A stretch of 64,000 bases of DNA from Paraescarpia echinospica (GCA_020002185.1 CM034543.1:25969462-26033461); one strand, 5' to 3'; numbered from the stretch's first letter, positions 43,140 through 56,066 are shown. Made by a program: numbers and translations. Notes: generated by a model not told the origin, from the sequence alone.

Positions 43140-43244
43140 CATGACCTACAGTTAATACAGTAAACAATGTTTTTTTAAACACAAACCTACACATTGTCGT
43201 AAACCACATTTATTAAAAGATTTTTTAAATCAGCCATTCATGTC

Positions 43245-43279
43245 TGTGTGTGTTGGTTAATAATATTAACCAACACACA
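43245..43279. repeat. Perfect 17-bp palindrome
   Basis: gtgtgtgttggttaata, one base, then its exact reverse complement. It lies in the loop of the larger inverted repeat and could form a hairpin. Confidence 0.9.
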
Positions 43280-43297
43280 CCTGCATATTATGCAGGC

Positions 43298-43395
43298 GGG
43301 TGAGTTTACCAATATGTCCAGGTGGATAGGTAGGTACATCAGTTTACCAATATATCCAGGTGGGTAGGTAGGTACATCAGTTTACCAATATATCC
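43298..43395 (+). repeat. 40-bp direct repeat at the right arm of the fold-back element
   Basis: taccaatatatccaggtggg and taggtaggtacatcagttt repeat about 2.5 times; the left arm has only one corresponding copy. Confidence 0.8.
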
Positions 43396-43518
43396 AGGTG
43401 GGAAGGCAGGTGGGACAACAGGTGCACAGGTGGCTAGGCAGATGGCTGAACACCTGAACACTGGAGAACTACACCATAAATTCACTATTTTGTTGCTAAC
43501 ATAAAATATTATACATAA

Positions 43519-46500
43519 ATCCTGTCATGGAGTGATTAGCAACATTATCAAAATATGTGTGTAAATAAATTCGATTTACATCTCATATCTACTGTGCACA
43601 TAATATATAAGTACCTTGATTTATACTGTAGTAGAAAATTAGACCCTGGATATTTGAGTACAAAAGAGATGATAAATATAGTAAAATATATCTTATAGCA
43701 TCAAACAATGTGTCTATATTTGCCAACGTGATTCAGAAATCAGACATATTAAAGTTGACATCATAGGCAGCTATATTGAGACAATTTACCATGCTAGTCT
43801 GTTACCAAGTATGTTTCATGTAACCTAGTACACAGACAGTCATATCAGAGGCAGTCTCTTACAGAGATCTATTACCACACATTATTTACACAGTGACCAA
43901 TTTCCGGTTCTGTGAACATGAACAGTGCTTCTTATCATAGGATAGCTTACAAACAAAACATATTTCTTTTGAGATTTGTGCCAAAATCTTGTGTTCCTAG
44001 TACATGTGAATGATCCTACCATCTTCCTGTTTATCTGGAACCCTAAGAAGTGCAGAACCAGGATTTCTGATCCCTGCTGAGCAGTGATTATGAGACCATA
44101 GCCATAGGGCTTGGTAAACATCATGGCCGTTTAGTCAGACAGCATGTTACTTGGCAATTAAAATGCAGCCTTTGGCATAAAACCAAGCACTTCTGCATTC
44201 CTGCTGTGCTCTTGCAGATGTGAAATTTCCCAAGGGAAAATTAAGGATTTTAAGTTGTTTATAGAGCTGCACCACAAGTCAGACCATTGTGAATGTGCTT
44301 GCATGTAAATGCATTTATATGTCCATGCATGCATATGTGCATGAATGTGATATTAATAACATTTCCTGCAGAAAATATAATGCATTAATTCAGATATCAA
44401 TCCTCTGGTTTGTCTATAACTATCTGGTGTTTGATGTCTAATTTACTTCTCCTTTGTAAACCTTGATTGCTTGCAGTGTGATTCCTTTGGTGTGGAATTG
44501 CAAAATAATTTCAGTGCAGAACATTAGCTCATCATTCAAAACCTCTGTGGATGTTTGATGGCCAATGCAATCCCTCTGGTGTTGGGTGACAAGTTTACTC
44601 TCACCCTTCAATGGGTGTGACAATCAGGGGTGGAGTGGATCATGTAACCTGTCACTCCAGGCAGGTAAATCAGACTGCATTGTTCCCAGGTCCCAGGTGA
44701 GACAATTACTTGAGGCAACCACATGCAATCTCTGAGGCACATTCACTGTGGGAGTTTGCCATGTCACAGTTGGTGGTTTCAGTCATTTTCCGACTGGATG
44801 CATTGTCAGCAGGTATCACTTGTGTGTCTCCACCAGTTATATGCTAATTTGACCAGCATAGATCAACCAATTGTGTAGCAGGTCCCGCCTACCTGGGGCT
44901 GGAGCAAGGGAGAGTTGAACCTGTGTGCAGCCACGTGTGACTGCTGACATAATCGCACCATGAGATCTGAGCTTTCAATGACTGCCTCCAGGGATATCGG
45001 TTACTCTGGTGATTATCTGCAGTGAGCTTTGAAAGAGAGAGGAAGTTTGTGGTTTGGGGATCTACTGATATCTGCAAGTCTGGCCACACTTGTGCTTTCA
45101 GCGGGTTGTGCAGTGGATGGCACTTGAGCTGGTGCTGTGATACACTGTCAGGGGATGGGATGTACCTGCTCAGTAGATGTGACACTGGCTTTGTGTGTGG
45201 GGAGACATCTATTGTGTGCTGGTGAGTAGACATCATGCAAACAGTACTTAAGGCCACTTGCAACTGTGAGTGTTTTGTTGTGAAGTTGTCTCTGGAAATT
45301 GATGAGCTCGCTTTGCTATGTCCAGCGAGTGGCATGTGCTGATATATCAACATGTGTCTAGTTGGTTTCTGAGAGATGGCAGGTGAGACAGGAAGTTAAT
45401 GAATGGAGACTTCTAACACTAGTATTAACAGATTTATTGTATTCATTCAATGTTTCATGTTTCATCATTTAACAGTGAAGATGTGCTAAACAGAGAAATA
45501 TTACACTAAAAGGACTTCTTCTTTTAGATAATCTATACATTACATTATTAGCTTTTGCATTGTTTTAGTCAGTATTACCCTTGTCATAAGCTGTTAATGT
45601 CTGTGTCTAAGGACCACAGTGGGAATACTCTCTTCCACTTTCATGTGGTATCCTTATGTTTTAAAGGTACACCGTAGTCACACTTTATGTACACGTCTTT
45701 ATAAATATTGAATAAATCAGTTAATCAAACACAACCTTAAAGTATACAGGACCAATGTACGTGATAGTTATAAACTGGGCAGTATAAGGTAATACAATCT
45801 AACAAGTTTGATATCCTATAGATGTCCAATCTGTTTATATAGAGAGATGAATATAAGGATGTTAAGACAGGTGATATGACATGTACAACCTGTTTTCCAT
45901 TGTCACTCTTATGTCATAATATTTTTAGGTTTTAACTGTTTTAAAATAAATAAGGTTGAATGTATGTGTGTATACTTATATCAGTGCATGCTAAATGTAT
46001 ACATTATGTACCAGGTAATTTATGAGATGGGAATATTTTTTGTCATGGATGACTATTTTGCTTCACCTTAGACAAAGGCTTGTTGAATTTGATACATATC
46101 TATTTCTGATGGCAGTTGAGTAATAATGAGTTGTTACTTTCTGTGTAGATGTTACAACTACTCTCCCAGTTGAATTTTTTTGCTCTTCAAGTTTCAGAAT
46201 AATTTCATGGAAAAGTATTAACTATGATATGCTTGTTTGTTTGTGCATTTTTTATTTTGTTTTGGTGAAATTAACAAACTATAAAATTAGTTTTGACTGG
46301 ACAGTTCAACATTTTTTGTAGGACTTGAGTCTGTGAATTACAATTTAGCCAATGACAGTCTCATGGCCAGTTTGTCTACATGACAATTTTGCCATCTTTC
46401 ATGCCAGTGTTGTTACCGAATCAGCTATAAGGACGGCTGAAAGCCAAGTCTAACCAGAGACATTTGTCATTCATGAAGATGTATTCGAGAAAGTCTTATG

Positions 46501-47430
46501 TCAAGTCCAACAGTTTGACAAGCTACCAGATGTAAAAACCAAATTAGATTGTTTATGATTGATTGAAAAGTATGCATTTTTGTATTAAACAAACTACACA
46601 CCACACATCTGGACATAAAATAATCAGATTCACAATGGGCAAATGAGTTGAGGAAGCGCTTTTTAATAGTTTGGTGTTATAGTTGTAGGTAGGGTTAGTG
46701 TTAAACAACATACCGTCAGAATAGTTAGGATGTGTGGTCTCACCACGTGAATGACACTGAGGTATCATCTTTTTTCTACCTGCTACTGTACTAGGAGAAA
46801 TCTACACCACTAAGCACTTTGGTCTTTACTTCCACCAGTGATGCTTAGCCTGTCAGTACAAATGACACTCCATTGGCAATTACAAAGACACTGCATGTCA
46901 GTGTGGTGTCATTTCTAGAATCATACACAGAAGTCACACATAATTAGGAAACAACAATATTAACAAATTACCTCTATGATGCTGACTGCAAATAGGTCTA
47001 CCTAGAGAATACTATGTGATTCGTGCATGTCTACTTCCAAACAAATGTCTCTCTGCATGTCAACTAGAGGGAAATATGTTCCTAATTGAGATCACTTCAA
47101 ATTGCTGGATATTTTTGAAGAAAAAGAAGTTTTTTGTTAAATTTGGCTTGGCTAAAACAAGGCGCCAGACATAAAAGAAGCCTTTGCATTGTTCCTCCAA
47201 GCATGCAATGGCAGCTGTTTTAATAGAAAATGTTGAAACAATATCCCAAATACTCAAGACTAGTACTAACTATGACTAGGGATGAAACCGAACAATTCAG
47301 TGTCATACCAATAATGTAGGTAATTCAATAACAACATTCAACAACCTTCATTAATTTGTAGTACTCACATTTTCATAGCCATATTAATCATTATTTTCAT
47401 TATTTAAGTCTTAACTATTTAAACACATTG
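43519..47430. other. Region upstream of the protocadherin: no coding exon found
   Basis: A 154-codon minus-strand frame (45353-44889) is unrecognised and lies in a GC-richer patch. Promoter or non-coding first exons of the protocadherin may be here, but I see no TATA box or CpG island that decides it. Confidence 0.4.
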
Positions 47431-47500
47431 CCAACAGCCTTGAACAGAGTTCTACTCTAGAAATGAGTGTCAAACTAAACTGTATTATTATTACTTTGAT
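47431..47500 (+). mobile_element. LINE 3'-tail fragment immediately upstream of the protocadherin acceptor
   Basis: Reads 'ccaacagccttgaacagagt' then gaaatgagtgtcaaactaaactg and ATT repeats. It aligns over about 65 bp with the end of the intron 1 LINE copy (51915-51980), which has the same order of blocks and the same trinucleotide tail. The splice acceptor follows within 25 bp. The + orientation is the same as the gene. Confidence 0.65.
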
Positions 47501-47505
47501 TGCAG

Positions 47506-47594
47506 GCTGATATCAACTCTTCACAAGTTTCGCCCTCTGCAAGAAGCCTTTCGAGAATATGTTACAATAGACAACTGCTGCCCTTTCGACCACC
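47506..47594 (+). other. Probable 5'-UTR segment of the protocadherin first coding exon
   Basis: Lies between a possible splice acceptor (AG at 47504-47505) and the start codon. It has an in-frame stop, TAG 47568-47570, confirming that coding begins at 47595. It also contains a three-codon upstream ORF (ATG 47559, TAG 47568). The acceptor has a weak T-rich tract derived partly from a LINE tail. If the acceptor is not used, transcription starts somewhere just upstream instead. Confidence 0.5.
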
Positions 47595-50204
47595 ATGTGG
47601 ACTATTAGTGTCTACCTCCTGGTTGTTGCCATGTCATTGTCACCAGGTGACACTGCCAGTGACACACTCAAATACAGTGTCATGGAGGAATCACCACCAA
47701 ACACACTCATTGGGAACATTGCTGTTGACGCTAAACTCGGTAGTATAGATGGTGGTGCCATCCTGCAGGATATTCAGTTTGGCTTGCTGTCGCAACATGA
47801 CTCGGCCACAACGGAGTTCACGATTGACGAATCAAGCGGCATCTTGCGTACAGGGAGCAGGATCGATCGAGATTCGGTGTGTCCATCACAGGAAGTGTGC
47901 TACATCACCATCGATGTCGCCATCGTCAAGCCGATCCAATATTTTCGCGTGATCCCCGTGCAGGTCAAAATAATTGACATAAATGACAACAGCCCAGTGT
48001 TCCCACAAAATGAGATAACTATCAAATTCTCGGAGTCAACAACACCAGGGAAGAGTGTTGGATTGCCGTTTGCTTCCGATATCGACAGTCCGCAGTTCGG
48101 AGTTGTGCAGTATGAAATGCAGCCGCGTTCCGTAGAGTTTGAGCTGAAGGTTACGCGAAATGGAAACAAAGACCAGCCTAGTGGGCTCGAACTTGTGCTG
48201 AAGACGATGTTAGACCATGAGAAGCTTGACGTGTATCAAGTGACCATATGGGCATTTGATGGGGGAAGTCCGTCTAAGTCTGGAGCGCTTGTTATAAACG
48301 TTGTTGTGGTTGACGCCAATGATCACAGTCCTCAGTTTGACAGTCACTTGTACAGTGTTGGCATTCGCGAGGATGTCACTGTTAATACAACAGTGTTTCA
48401 AATGGAAGCACATGATGAGGATGCAGGAGCGAACGGCCGCATATTCTACAGCCTCACTGCCAGAACTGTAGCCGTTGACGGGAACATGTTTGGAATCATT
48501 GCAACAACAGGTGATGTGTACCTCAAGTCAGCTCTAGATTACGAGCAGATATCCAGGTATGAGTTAGAAATTGTGGCACATGATGGAGGGCTTGACTCAG
48601 AATCAGCCAGTGCAGTGCTTACAATCAATATCATTGATGTCAATGACAACGTCCCACAGATCACAGTGAATACTCTTACTGAGACTAACATCGCAGAGAT
48701 TTCTGAGTCGGCGTCAGTCAGCACATTTGTTGCTCATGTATCTGTGTTTGACCCTGACACAGGATTGAATGGGGAGACAGTATGCTCTATCTCTCATCCC
48801 ACATTCCAGTTGACGAGTCTCTCGGAGAAACAATACAAGGTCATCACTTCTGGTAATCTAGATCGGGAGATGCTGGAAACATATTCCGTTGAGATACAGT
48901 GTAAAGACCTTGGGCAGCCTAACCTCATTGGGGTGTATAACCTCATGGTAAAGGTGATAGATGAAAATGACAATGCTCCTGTGTTCTCGCAAGCAACGTA
49001 TCATGTGATCATTCCAGAAAACAATGCAATCGGGGCATACATTCTCCAGTTAAATGCCTCAGATAAAGACATTGGTAGAAACAGCCGGCTTAGCTACAGC
49101 TTGCGCAAGGGAGCAGTATCACGATTTATGCACATCGACACAGAGACTGGTATCATCCGTGCAGCAGCGAAGCTGGACTACGAAGAGGTGAAGCGACTTC
49201 ATTTTGAGGTCGTCGTCAGGGACAACGGTACCGAGGCACAGTCTGCGACTGCATCTGTCGTCATCTCGGTTGAGGACGTTAACGATGAACCGCCTCGGTT
49301 TACAAAACTCAACCACGAGTTCTACGTAGCTGAGAATCGCCCTCGGAACACCACAGTGGGGAGAGTGAATGCCACAGATCTGGATTCTCCATCATACGGT
49401 CAACATTCCTACTCCATCATAGCCGAGGGAGTCAACTACGCAGCACGCAGTGCATTTTCTGTGAATCCACACACAGGTGATATCGTGACGCGACTCCAGT
49501 TTGACCGAGAGTTTCAATCAGTGTATTATTTCAAGGTGATTGCCATCGACAATGACTCCCCATCACTGACTAGCTCAGCCAGTGTCACTGTCCATGTCAC
49601 CGACATAAATGACAACTACCCAGTGATCTTATACCCGTTGAAGACAAATAACAGTGTTGCAGTATCAAGTCATGTGCCTGTGGGTTATGCTGTTTTTCGT
49701 GTGCAAGCCATTGATGCGGATATAAAAGAGAATGCTAACTTAACGTACACTCTGTTGTCATCTGACGAGACCTTCGCCATTGCACCAGTCAGTGGAGTCA
49801 TTGTTACAAATACGGAATTAAGTGATGTTGACTATAAAACGTATGACTTAATCATCGCTGTCACCGATCAAGGTGTGTCTCCAAAACGGGCTACCATCAA
49901 CTTGGAGATCATTGTCAATGCGTCGATTCCGTACACAGAGAGAAGTATTCAGTCCAATGACACCACTACGGTTCATCGCCAGAATGTCATCATTATCATT
50001 GCCGTGGCAACCACATCAGGGGTCATCATGGCGGTGCTAATCGTGGCAATCGTCATTCTCAAACGCCATGATGGGAAGCGTGGTCTCGCATCCAAAGTTG
50101 GCAGCGCTGGAAATGGATGGGGAAAGAGCAAGGCAAGTGAACATGGGATGAACTACTCCATGTCTTTCAGGAACGGTGAAGTCATGAGATCCACAAAAGA
50201 TCAG
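47595..50204 (+). CDS. Protocadherin exon 1: signal peptide, seven cadherin repeats, transmembrane helix
   Basis: Encodes residues 1-870 of a type I membrane adhesion protein expected at cell-cell contacts, with calcium-dependent homophilic binding typical of the family. Residues 1-21 are a signal peptide. Cadherin repeats are about EC1 24-137, EC2 138-248, EC3 249-357, EC4 358-464, EC5 465-569, EC6 570-678, EC7 679-775. Inter-repeat calcium motifs are visible: DINDNSP 128-134, DANDHSP 240-246, DVNDNVP 348-354, DENDNAP 456-462, DVNDEPP 561-567, DINDNYP 670-676. LDRE-like motifs (IDRD, LDHE, LDYE, LDRE, LDYE, FDRE) and DxD motifs are also present. EC1 carries C96-X5-C102, the conserved protocadherin loop. 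The helix is about 797-822, followed by KRHDGKR. Several N-glycosylation sequons occur, for example N264, N487, N585, N592 and N775. The start ATG has A at -3 and follows an in-frame TAG at 47568. Seven repeats match delta-1 protocadherins. The open frame runs on to 50354, but the donor at 50205 joins the next exon. Confidence 0.95.
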
Positions 50205-50354
50205 GTGAGCAGAATTTCAACATTTGTACGTTCGTATACAGGTAGGATGTCTGTTCCGTCACCCTGTATCACTAGGGTCGTCACTATCAACAGGAAGTTC
50301 GCCATATTGATTGACTTTTTATGGGAAAATGCAAAAGTGCCAAAAATCAAATGA
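50205..50354 (+). other. Possible intron-retention extension of protocadherin exon 1
   Basis: The exon 1 frame continues past the donor for 49 codons to TGA at 50352-50354. Retaining the intron would give a 919-residue protein with a short basic tail. The strong donor (cag/gtgagc) suggests this is the minor form, if it is made at all. Read-through short-tail isoforms are known in several protocadherins. Confidence 0.25.
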
Positions 50355-51379
50355 TCTTGGAGTTTAGCCAGTGCACAAATCTCCTCAGTATTGCCATAAT
50401 GCTTAGAGTATAAATTTATGTTAATTTGTTTATAGTTTGAGCATTTCAGAAATGCAGATTTCAAATTGTGAACATTGTTATGGCATTACAAATGTAATTT
50501 GTGAGCAGTATGCCTTAGTTTATTCTGTAAAGAACAATGTGTGCGTGTGTGTGTGCACTGTGCATGCATGTGTGTGTGTGCAAGCGTGTGCATGTTAGTA
50601 GTGAAGAACAAATGTCATACCATCACTTGAATTTAATATTTCCTTTTTAATTGTATAATAGAAGTTGAATGGTATGCAGAATATTTTTAATAAAATATTT
50701 TAACAATGTCTTACAAAATGTTGCAAGTTATTCATATGTGAAATGTCAAAATGAACATGTTGTTAATTAATAATTATTCTTGATGTGAATTTTATGGTCA
50801 ATATGGCTACGATTGAGAGGTATAAAATATAAAAATTGTTATCATAAAATCATTGCATAAACTATATCACTTGCTGCATCTTTCCCATGCAAATATCCTT
50901 TATTAAACCACAATTTTTTTATTTCATAATTTGATTGTAATCTGTAAATGAGCATGAATTTCTATGCATTCGCAAACATTTGTTAATTTTGTTTAAAGGA
51001 CAAAGTTTATCTGCGTCAGGCAACCACAGTGTACGTCATTAATAACCATAAAATTGCATGCAATGCACAGGTGTATAGGTGACATTTGGACTGGAACATT
51101 TAGATTATACAGATAACAGTAATACAAAATTATTATAAAAAATGTGGTTTATGACCTGATTATGTAATTGATTTGATTTGATTTAGGTGAAGACAGTGTT
51201 GCAGTCATTCGTATATATATATATATATATAAATATAGTAAACAGATTATATTGATAAAAATTGCAGTTAACATTGTGGCTAATTAATGTAGCCTCCCCA
51301 TAGGACAACCCAAAAAACGTTACTGCTGGTTACTTACATCAGTGTCTATAAATGTGTGTGTATTATAATACATATATAT
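50355..51379. other. Intron 1, 5' part: no further gene seen
   Basis: AT-rich intronic sequence with a short interrupted GT tract near 50538-50590 and a TA run near 51211-51230. I see no ORF, RNA gene or complete mobile element. Confidence 0.6.
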
Positions 51380-51505
51380 TCATTCTCTCACGCGGGGCCA
51401 ACTCTGTGGAACGTGCTACCTGAGGATCTGCGTCTGACCGAGTGCATGGACACATTTAAATTGCGTCTTAAGACTCATTATTTCAAGCTTGCTTTTAATG
51501 TCTAA
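51380..51505 (+). pseudogene. C-terminal fragment of a non-LTR retrotransposon ORF2
   Basis: The frame from 51380 reads SFSHAGPTLWNVLPEDLR, then an MDTFKLRLKTHYF block, and stops at TAA 51503-51505. The pattern (F/S)xxAGPxLWNxLPxxLR...FKxxLKTHxF is the familiar C-terminal end of CR1/L2/Jockey-type LINE reverse-transcriptase proteins. The rest of ORF2 is missing upstream, as in a 5'-truncated insertion. It lies in protocadherin intron 1 in the sense orientation and is not a functional gene. Confidence 0.8.
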
Positions 51506-51982
51506 GTCTCTATACCATTCACTCTCCACATCGTAGTATTTATTAATTACTACTATTATTTTGTACTATTATACTAGCCTATTATTTTAATTATTTCCTC
51601 ATTAATATTTTACTCTACTTATTTATTTATTTTTATCTGTTATGTAGGTCTTGATATTTTTAGCTTAGGTTTGTTTAGTACATTTTATATTTAAATGCAG
51701 TTCTAGCCTTTTTTATATGTTTAATTAGCAGAACTAGCCTATTATTTTAAATAATTTATTCATTAATATTGTGTTGTCTATTTATTATTATTATTTTTAT
51801 GCATGTCTTGATACATTTAACTTAGGTATGTTTAGTACATTTTTTATTTAAAGCAGATATACTTGTCTTGTTATGCATTTAATTATATTATCTACATTTT
51901 AGTAGCTATAAGTTGTCAACACCCTTGAACAGAGTCCTTCTCTGGATATGAGTGTATAAATAAACTATATTATTATTATTAT
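51380..51982 (+). mobile_element. 5'-truncated LINE copy (CR1/L2/Jockey-like) with 3' UTR and ATT tail
   Basis: After the ORF2 stop there is an AT-rich 3' UTR of about 450 bp and a (TAT)n tail near 51964-51982. The UTR contains a diverged direct duplication of about 160 bp: 'actagcctattatttta' starts at both 51573 and 51733, and each is followed by a related 'gtcttgat...ttagcttagg...ttagtacatttt' block. The last part (ttgaacagagt...gagtgt...aaact then TAT repeats) recurs at 47431-47500. The clade is uncertain without the reverse-transcriptase core. Confidence 0.7.
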
Positions 51983-52258
51983 TTTATATATAACATATTT
52001 GTATCATAAAAACAAGTAACACTGTACGTTTTAACACAGCATATTTCACACTCTCTGTGTGTGTTGAAATGTGACATGCCATCCCAGGAATATAGCTGAC
52101 AGATGGCTGCATAGATGCAAGGGGGGTATTCCAGATGATTAAATTCCCAATCTCTGTGGAGACCACTTAGTACTTACTAGTGGATTTAGCAGTCAACCAA
52201 ACCAGAGTTACATAATCAGTGTTAATGCCCTGTGATCACTGTAGTATGGTGTGAGGTG

Positions 52259-52280
52259 TGTTGTGTGTGTGTGTATGTTT

Positions 52281-52337
<57 letters not shown>

Positions 52338-52345
52338 ATGTGTGT
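52259..52345 (+). repeat. Interrupted (GT)n microsatellite in intron 1
   Basis: Several GT runs broken by tatgtttgg and gcatg; the longest is uninterrupted from about 52283 to 52335. Confidence 0.95.
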
Positions 52346-55124
52346 TGCATGCATACGTGCATGTGTGCCAGATTATAGGGATTTCATTGTGATTTGGAGG
52401 AAAATAGTAGTTTTGGGCACAAACTCCACTGATTTGTATGGTTATGTTGGGATATTTACAATAGTACAGGTATATACCATGCAACAATGCTAACTGCTCA
52501 TCAGCCTGCACAGACATAAGGATAGCATCACACAAAGCTCTAAACAGTGGTGTGTGACAAGCCGTAATACACCGTACGTTGTTAACATTATTAATACATG
52601 ATTTATAGATACTGTCTTGCCACTGTATAATCGCCGGAATTAAGCTGAAATGTGCTATTTTATGTTACTTAATAAATTGCATAAAATAGTGCAATTTTAC
52701 CATTTGGTTCATACATATTTCACATGTATTACTTTCTATAACATGAACATATCAAATTTTAACAATCATGCAAGTTTCATGTTTGAATAATAGAGTGATA
52801 AATATTGTTGTATGACTGATTATGAGAAATACCACAGTATTAAAGTTGTCGGTTGCACAGCTGTACACCTAATACAATTATATTAGTTTTAAATTAAACT
52901 AGTTTTATTTTAACTGGCTGCCAAAAACATGTAGAAAAATGGGTTTTGCCTGTATCACATTTTACATTGCGTGATTTGAATTTTTAAAAAGCACTGTAGA
53001 TGTGTGGTTGATATATATGTATATATATAAATGATATGCACAATGTAGCCGTGCATTGTAGCTTAATTTACTTACTTAAAGTGGATTGTTTTGAAACTTA
53101 TTGTATTACTAAGCTGATACCTTTCCTAACAGTTGTGAGCATCTAGACAAATATAACATGACTCACAGTGATCATATGTAACCTGAGTAGACAAGTAGAC
53201 TAGAATTCTGTGTAAAAAACATATTAATATGACAGACAAAAATATATCTAACCTTGAATGAAGTGGCTCGAGCAAAAGGGACACGGCTACTTGAAGATAG
53301 TTAAGTGCATTTCCGAAAACCTGGATCCTTTGTTCGTTTACAGACAGAATAAAGTATAATTTTTTCCAAGAGCAAGCTATGTTTTTTTCCACTGACTATT
53401 CACCCACATTTTTAGGACAAATGCACTGAATATATCTTGCAATTGTGTAACTGAGGCAATATATGTATTTAAATTAGTTTAAAAAGTAAATTGTTTTAAT
53501 TTCCAGAAACATATATCACAACATCATATTTACATGTACATGTGAATACGCCCATTAGATTGGATTGTTCAAATCATTATTCTTTCTACGTATTTCACAG
53601 TCAGTCTACCTTTTTCAGCTTACAAAACATCACGAGAAAATAGGTACATTGACTGTGACGTAAATAAAAATAATAACAACACAATTAGATTATTATTAAT
53701 TTATAAAAACATATTTTGAAAGTTATGCAATACTGTACAGAAATTATTACAGAAACTTACTGAGAAGAGAAATTTATTGGTTAATTGATTATACACTACA
53801 TTGCACTATATTCCAATCTTCTATCTGTATTACATTTCCTTGTATCTTTGCAACTAATACAAATTTATTGTGGAAGTTAGATTGTGGAAGTTATACAGCA
53901 GACATGAGTAGGGTTGCATCAGTTTATTAAATTGAAGGATCCCCCAGAAGTGATCAGTGCCTAAATCAAAGAGAACCTTATACTCAGATAAGCCCAGTAT
54001 TGTGTCCCTGGGGCAGACTGACTGCCAAGGATAATTTGGCCACTGCACTCCACTTCAAAGAGTGTTTGCAGAAGACTACATCAAAAGACCAGTATCTGTG
54101 GAAAGCAGTGGGGAATTTGGCACTTCTTTAATGGGCCATCATGTTGTAGAATCACTGTTGAGTCTGCCCCCCCCCCCCCACTGATACACAGTAACTGATC
54201 CTTGGTGTGAACTACAACTGTGAGTCAAATATACTAGTTTTGACCACTTACTTAATTAGCAACCATTGGTTGAGAGTGCATTTTACAGGAATAGTCTTTT
54301 TAGTCATATATATGCTCTACAATGACCAAGATAAGGATAGTCATTGAATAACAGTCATTCATGAATATTCATGAATGTTGCACAAAATATCAAAGATCAA
54401 ATACGTCAATATTTAATTTTAAATCAAAGTTTGTAAATAAAAATGGTTATATATGTAAAGCAAAGGCACATACATATTCTGTAGGGTAACATGTCTAGAC
54501 GTCAGATGTAATCTATCAAAGGTAATATATTCTCATTACAGGTGATTTTGCAGCGGAAATAGAAACATCCTTTGATGCATAGTTAAATTTAAACTAATGT
54601 TAAACAAATTAAATAAAAACTATTGAACATCAGTGATGAATAAATGTAATAGTGACTTCAGCTAAAGATGCATGAATTCTGTAATGATGAACTTAAATAA
54701 TGTTGATCATCAACCTCAGTGACCTTTCACACCAGCATGACAAATGACCAGTCTTGGACACTCCATGTGATCATGACTTATTTATAAGGTAGCCAGTGGA
54801 AAATTGTATCTGCTTACATTGTTTACTGTCGTTTAAAGGCACATTTGAGCACTGATGGAGAAACAATTGGCCTACCACAGGTGTCTATAGACAAAGGAGC
54901 CTCATGAGAGAGTCTGCAGCTTTCAGAACATGTTAATTGATAGGTAGTGATTTCCCCTAGGGAATTTAATGAAGCAGGGAATGTAATCTATCATGCCTTT
55001 AAATAAATCAGCAAAGTTTTAATTAGTTACCAGCCAAGTGTGTCCTGGAATGCATGCATTTTGTGGACCAGGTCATTATAGCAGGCTAATGTTGTGTTTT
55101 GCATAATCCTCAGGTTAACGTTGT

Positions 55125-55184
55125 ACGTGATGTTTGCATATAATACGTGATGTTTGCATATAATACGTGATGTTTGCATATAAT
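55125..55184 (+). repeat. 20-bp tandem repeat, three perfect copies
   Basis: Unit acgtgatgtttgcatataat, repeated three times without change, followed by a partial copy. Confidence 0.9.
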
Positions 55185-56066
55185 ACGCTGTCATGGTCAG
55201 TGCCACAATCAGTTGGCAACATCTGGATAAATAAAATGAAAAAATATCAAATTAAGTAGCAGCCAATATTCATGTACATGTACTGTCAAGTTTATGAGTG
55301 ACAACCCTAGTTTGATTTAAGTGTAATTGACACATTCCATCTATGGCTCACATAATGATATGGCAGTCTCCATTTCTTTAGTAATTAACTTGTATATTGA
55401 TTTCATCAGTAACAACAATATTTAATTTTTTTTCAAGAACTGTCATAATAAAAAAAGTCATATGAAGTCAACAATTTAAGCAATCAATCAATTTGACAAT
55501 ACAGAATGAGATCTGAAATGGAATTTTTTTGAAACCACCATAAATTCAGAATATTAATTCAGTTCGGAATATTAATGAAAAACCAAAGGGCAAGCCTGAT
55601 AAATGAGATAATTTGGAACAATTGGTCTGTGGTACCCCACCCTCTAGATACCATGCATTTCTGTTACACCAATAATTATGATACTTATTTCCCTAAGTAC
55701 AGAGTACTAATTGTTGTTCTTAAAGTCATTATTTACATTTCTGTTGATATCTAGGGTTGCTGATATTGTCATATGCAGACAACATCACAAAGATAAACAT
55801 AAATGGGCTGAAAAACACAGTGTGTGTTAATTATTAAATCAAATATACCTGTTAAATTAACCATATAATTCCAACATACTGGGGATATGATTTAATTTAG
55901 ACAACTTTTGTTTAATTTATTCATGGAAGCTTGTGTTATGGTGTATAGTTGTGCATAAATCAACCATTTTGAGTTTCGTTATTGGTGTATGATACCCCAT
56001 TTAGAAATAAATATTATTTACAAAGAAACATGTGTGGCTATAAAATGTTTGTATGTTTTGCTTCAG

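Larger units (their letters stand above)
51983..56066. other. Intron 1, 3' part: GT microsatellite, small tandem repeat, no exon seen
   Basis: Contains an interrupted (GT)n at 52259-52345, a C13 run at about 54167-54179 and a three-copy 20-bp repeat at 55125-55184. A less AT-rich stretch at about 54710-55120 has several homeobox-like TAAT cores and could be regulatory. I see no ORF with splice signals. Confidence 0.5.

Noticed and set aside
44889..45353. 154-codon minus-strand frame
   Set aside because: No domain, splice signal or codon bias that I can recognise; length alone is weak evidence in a 64-kb window.
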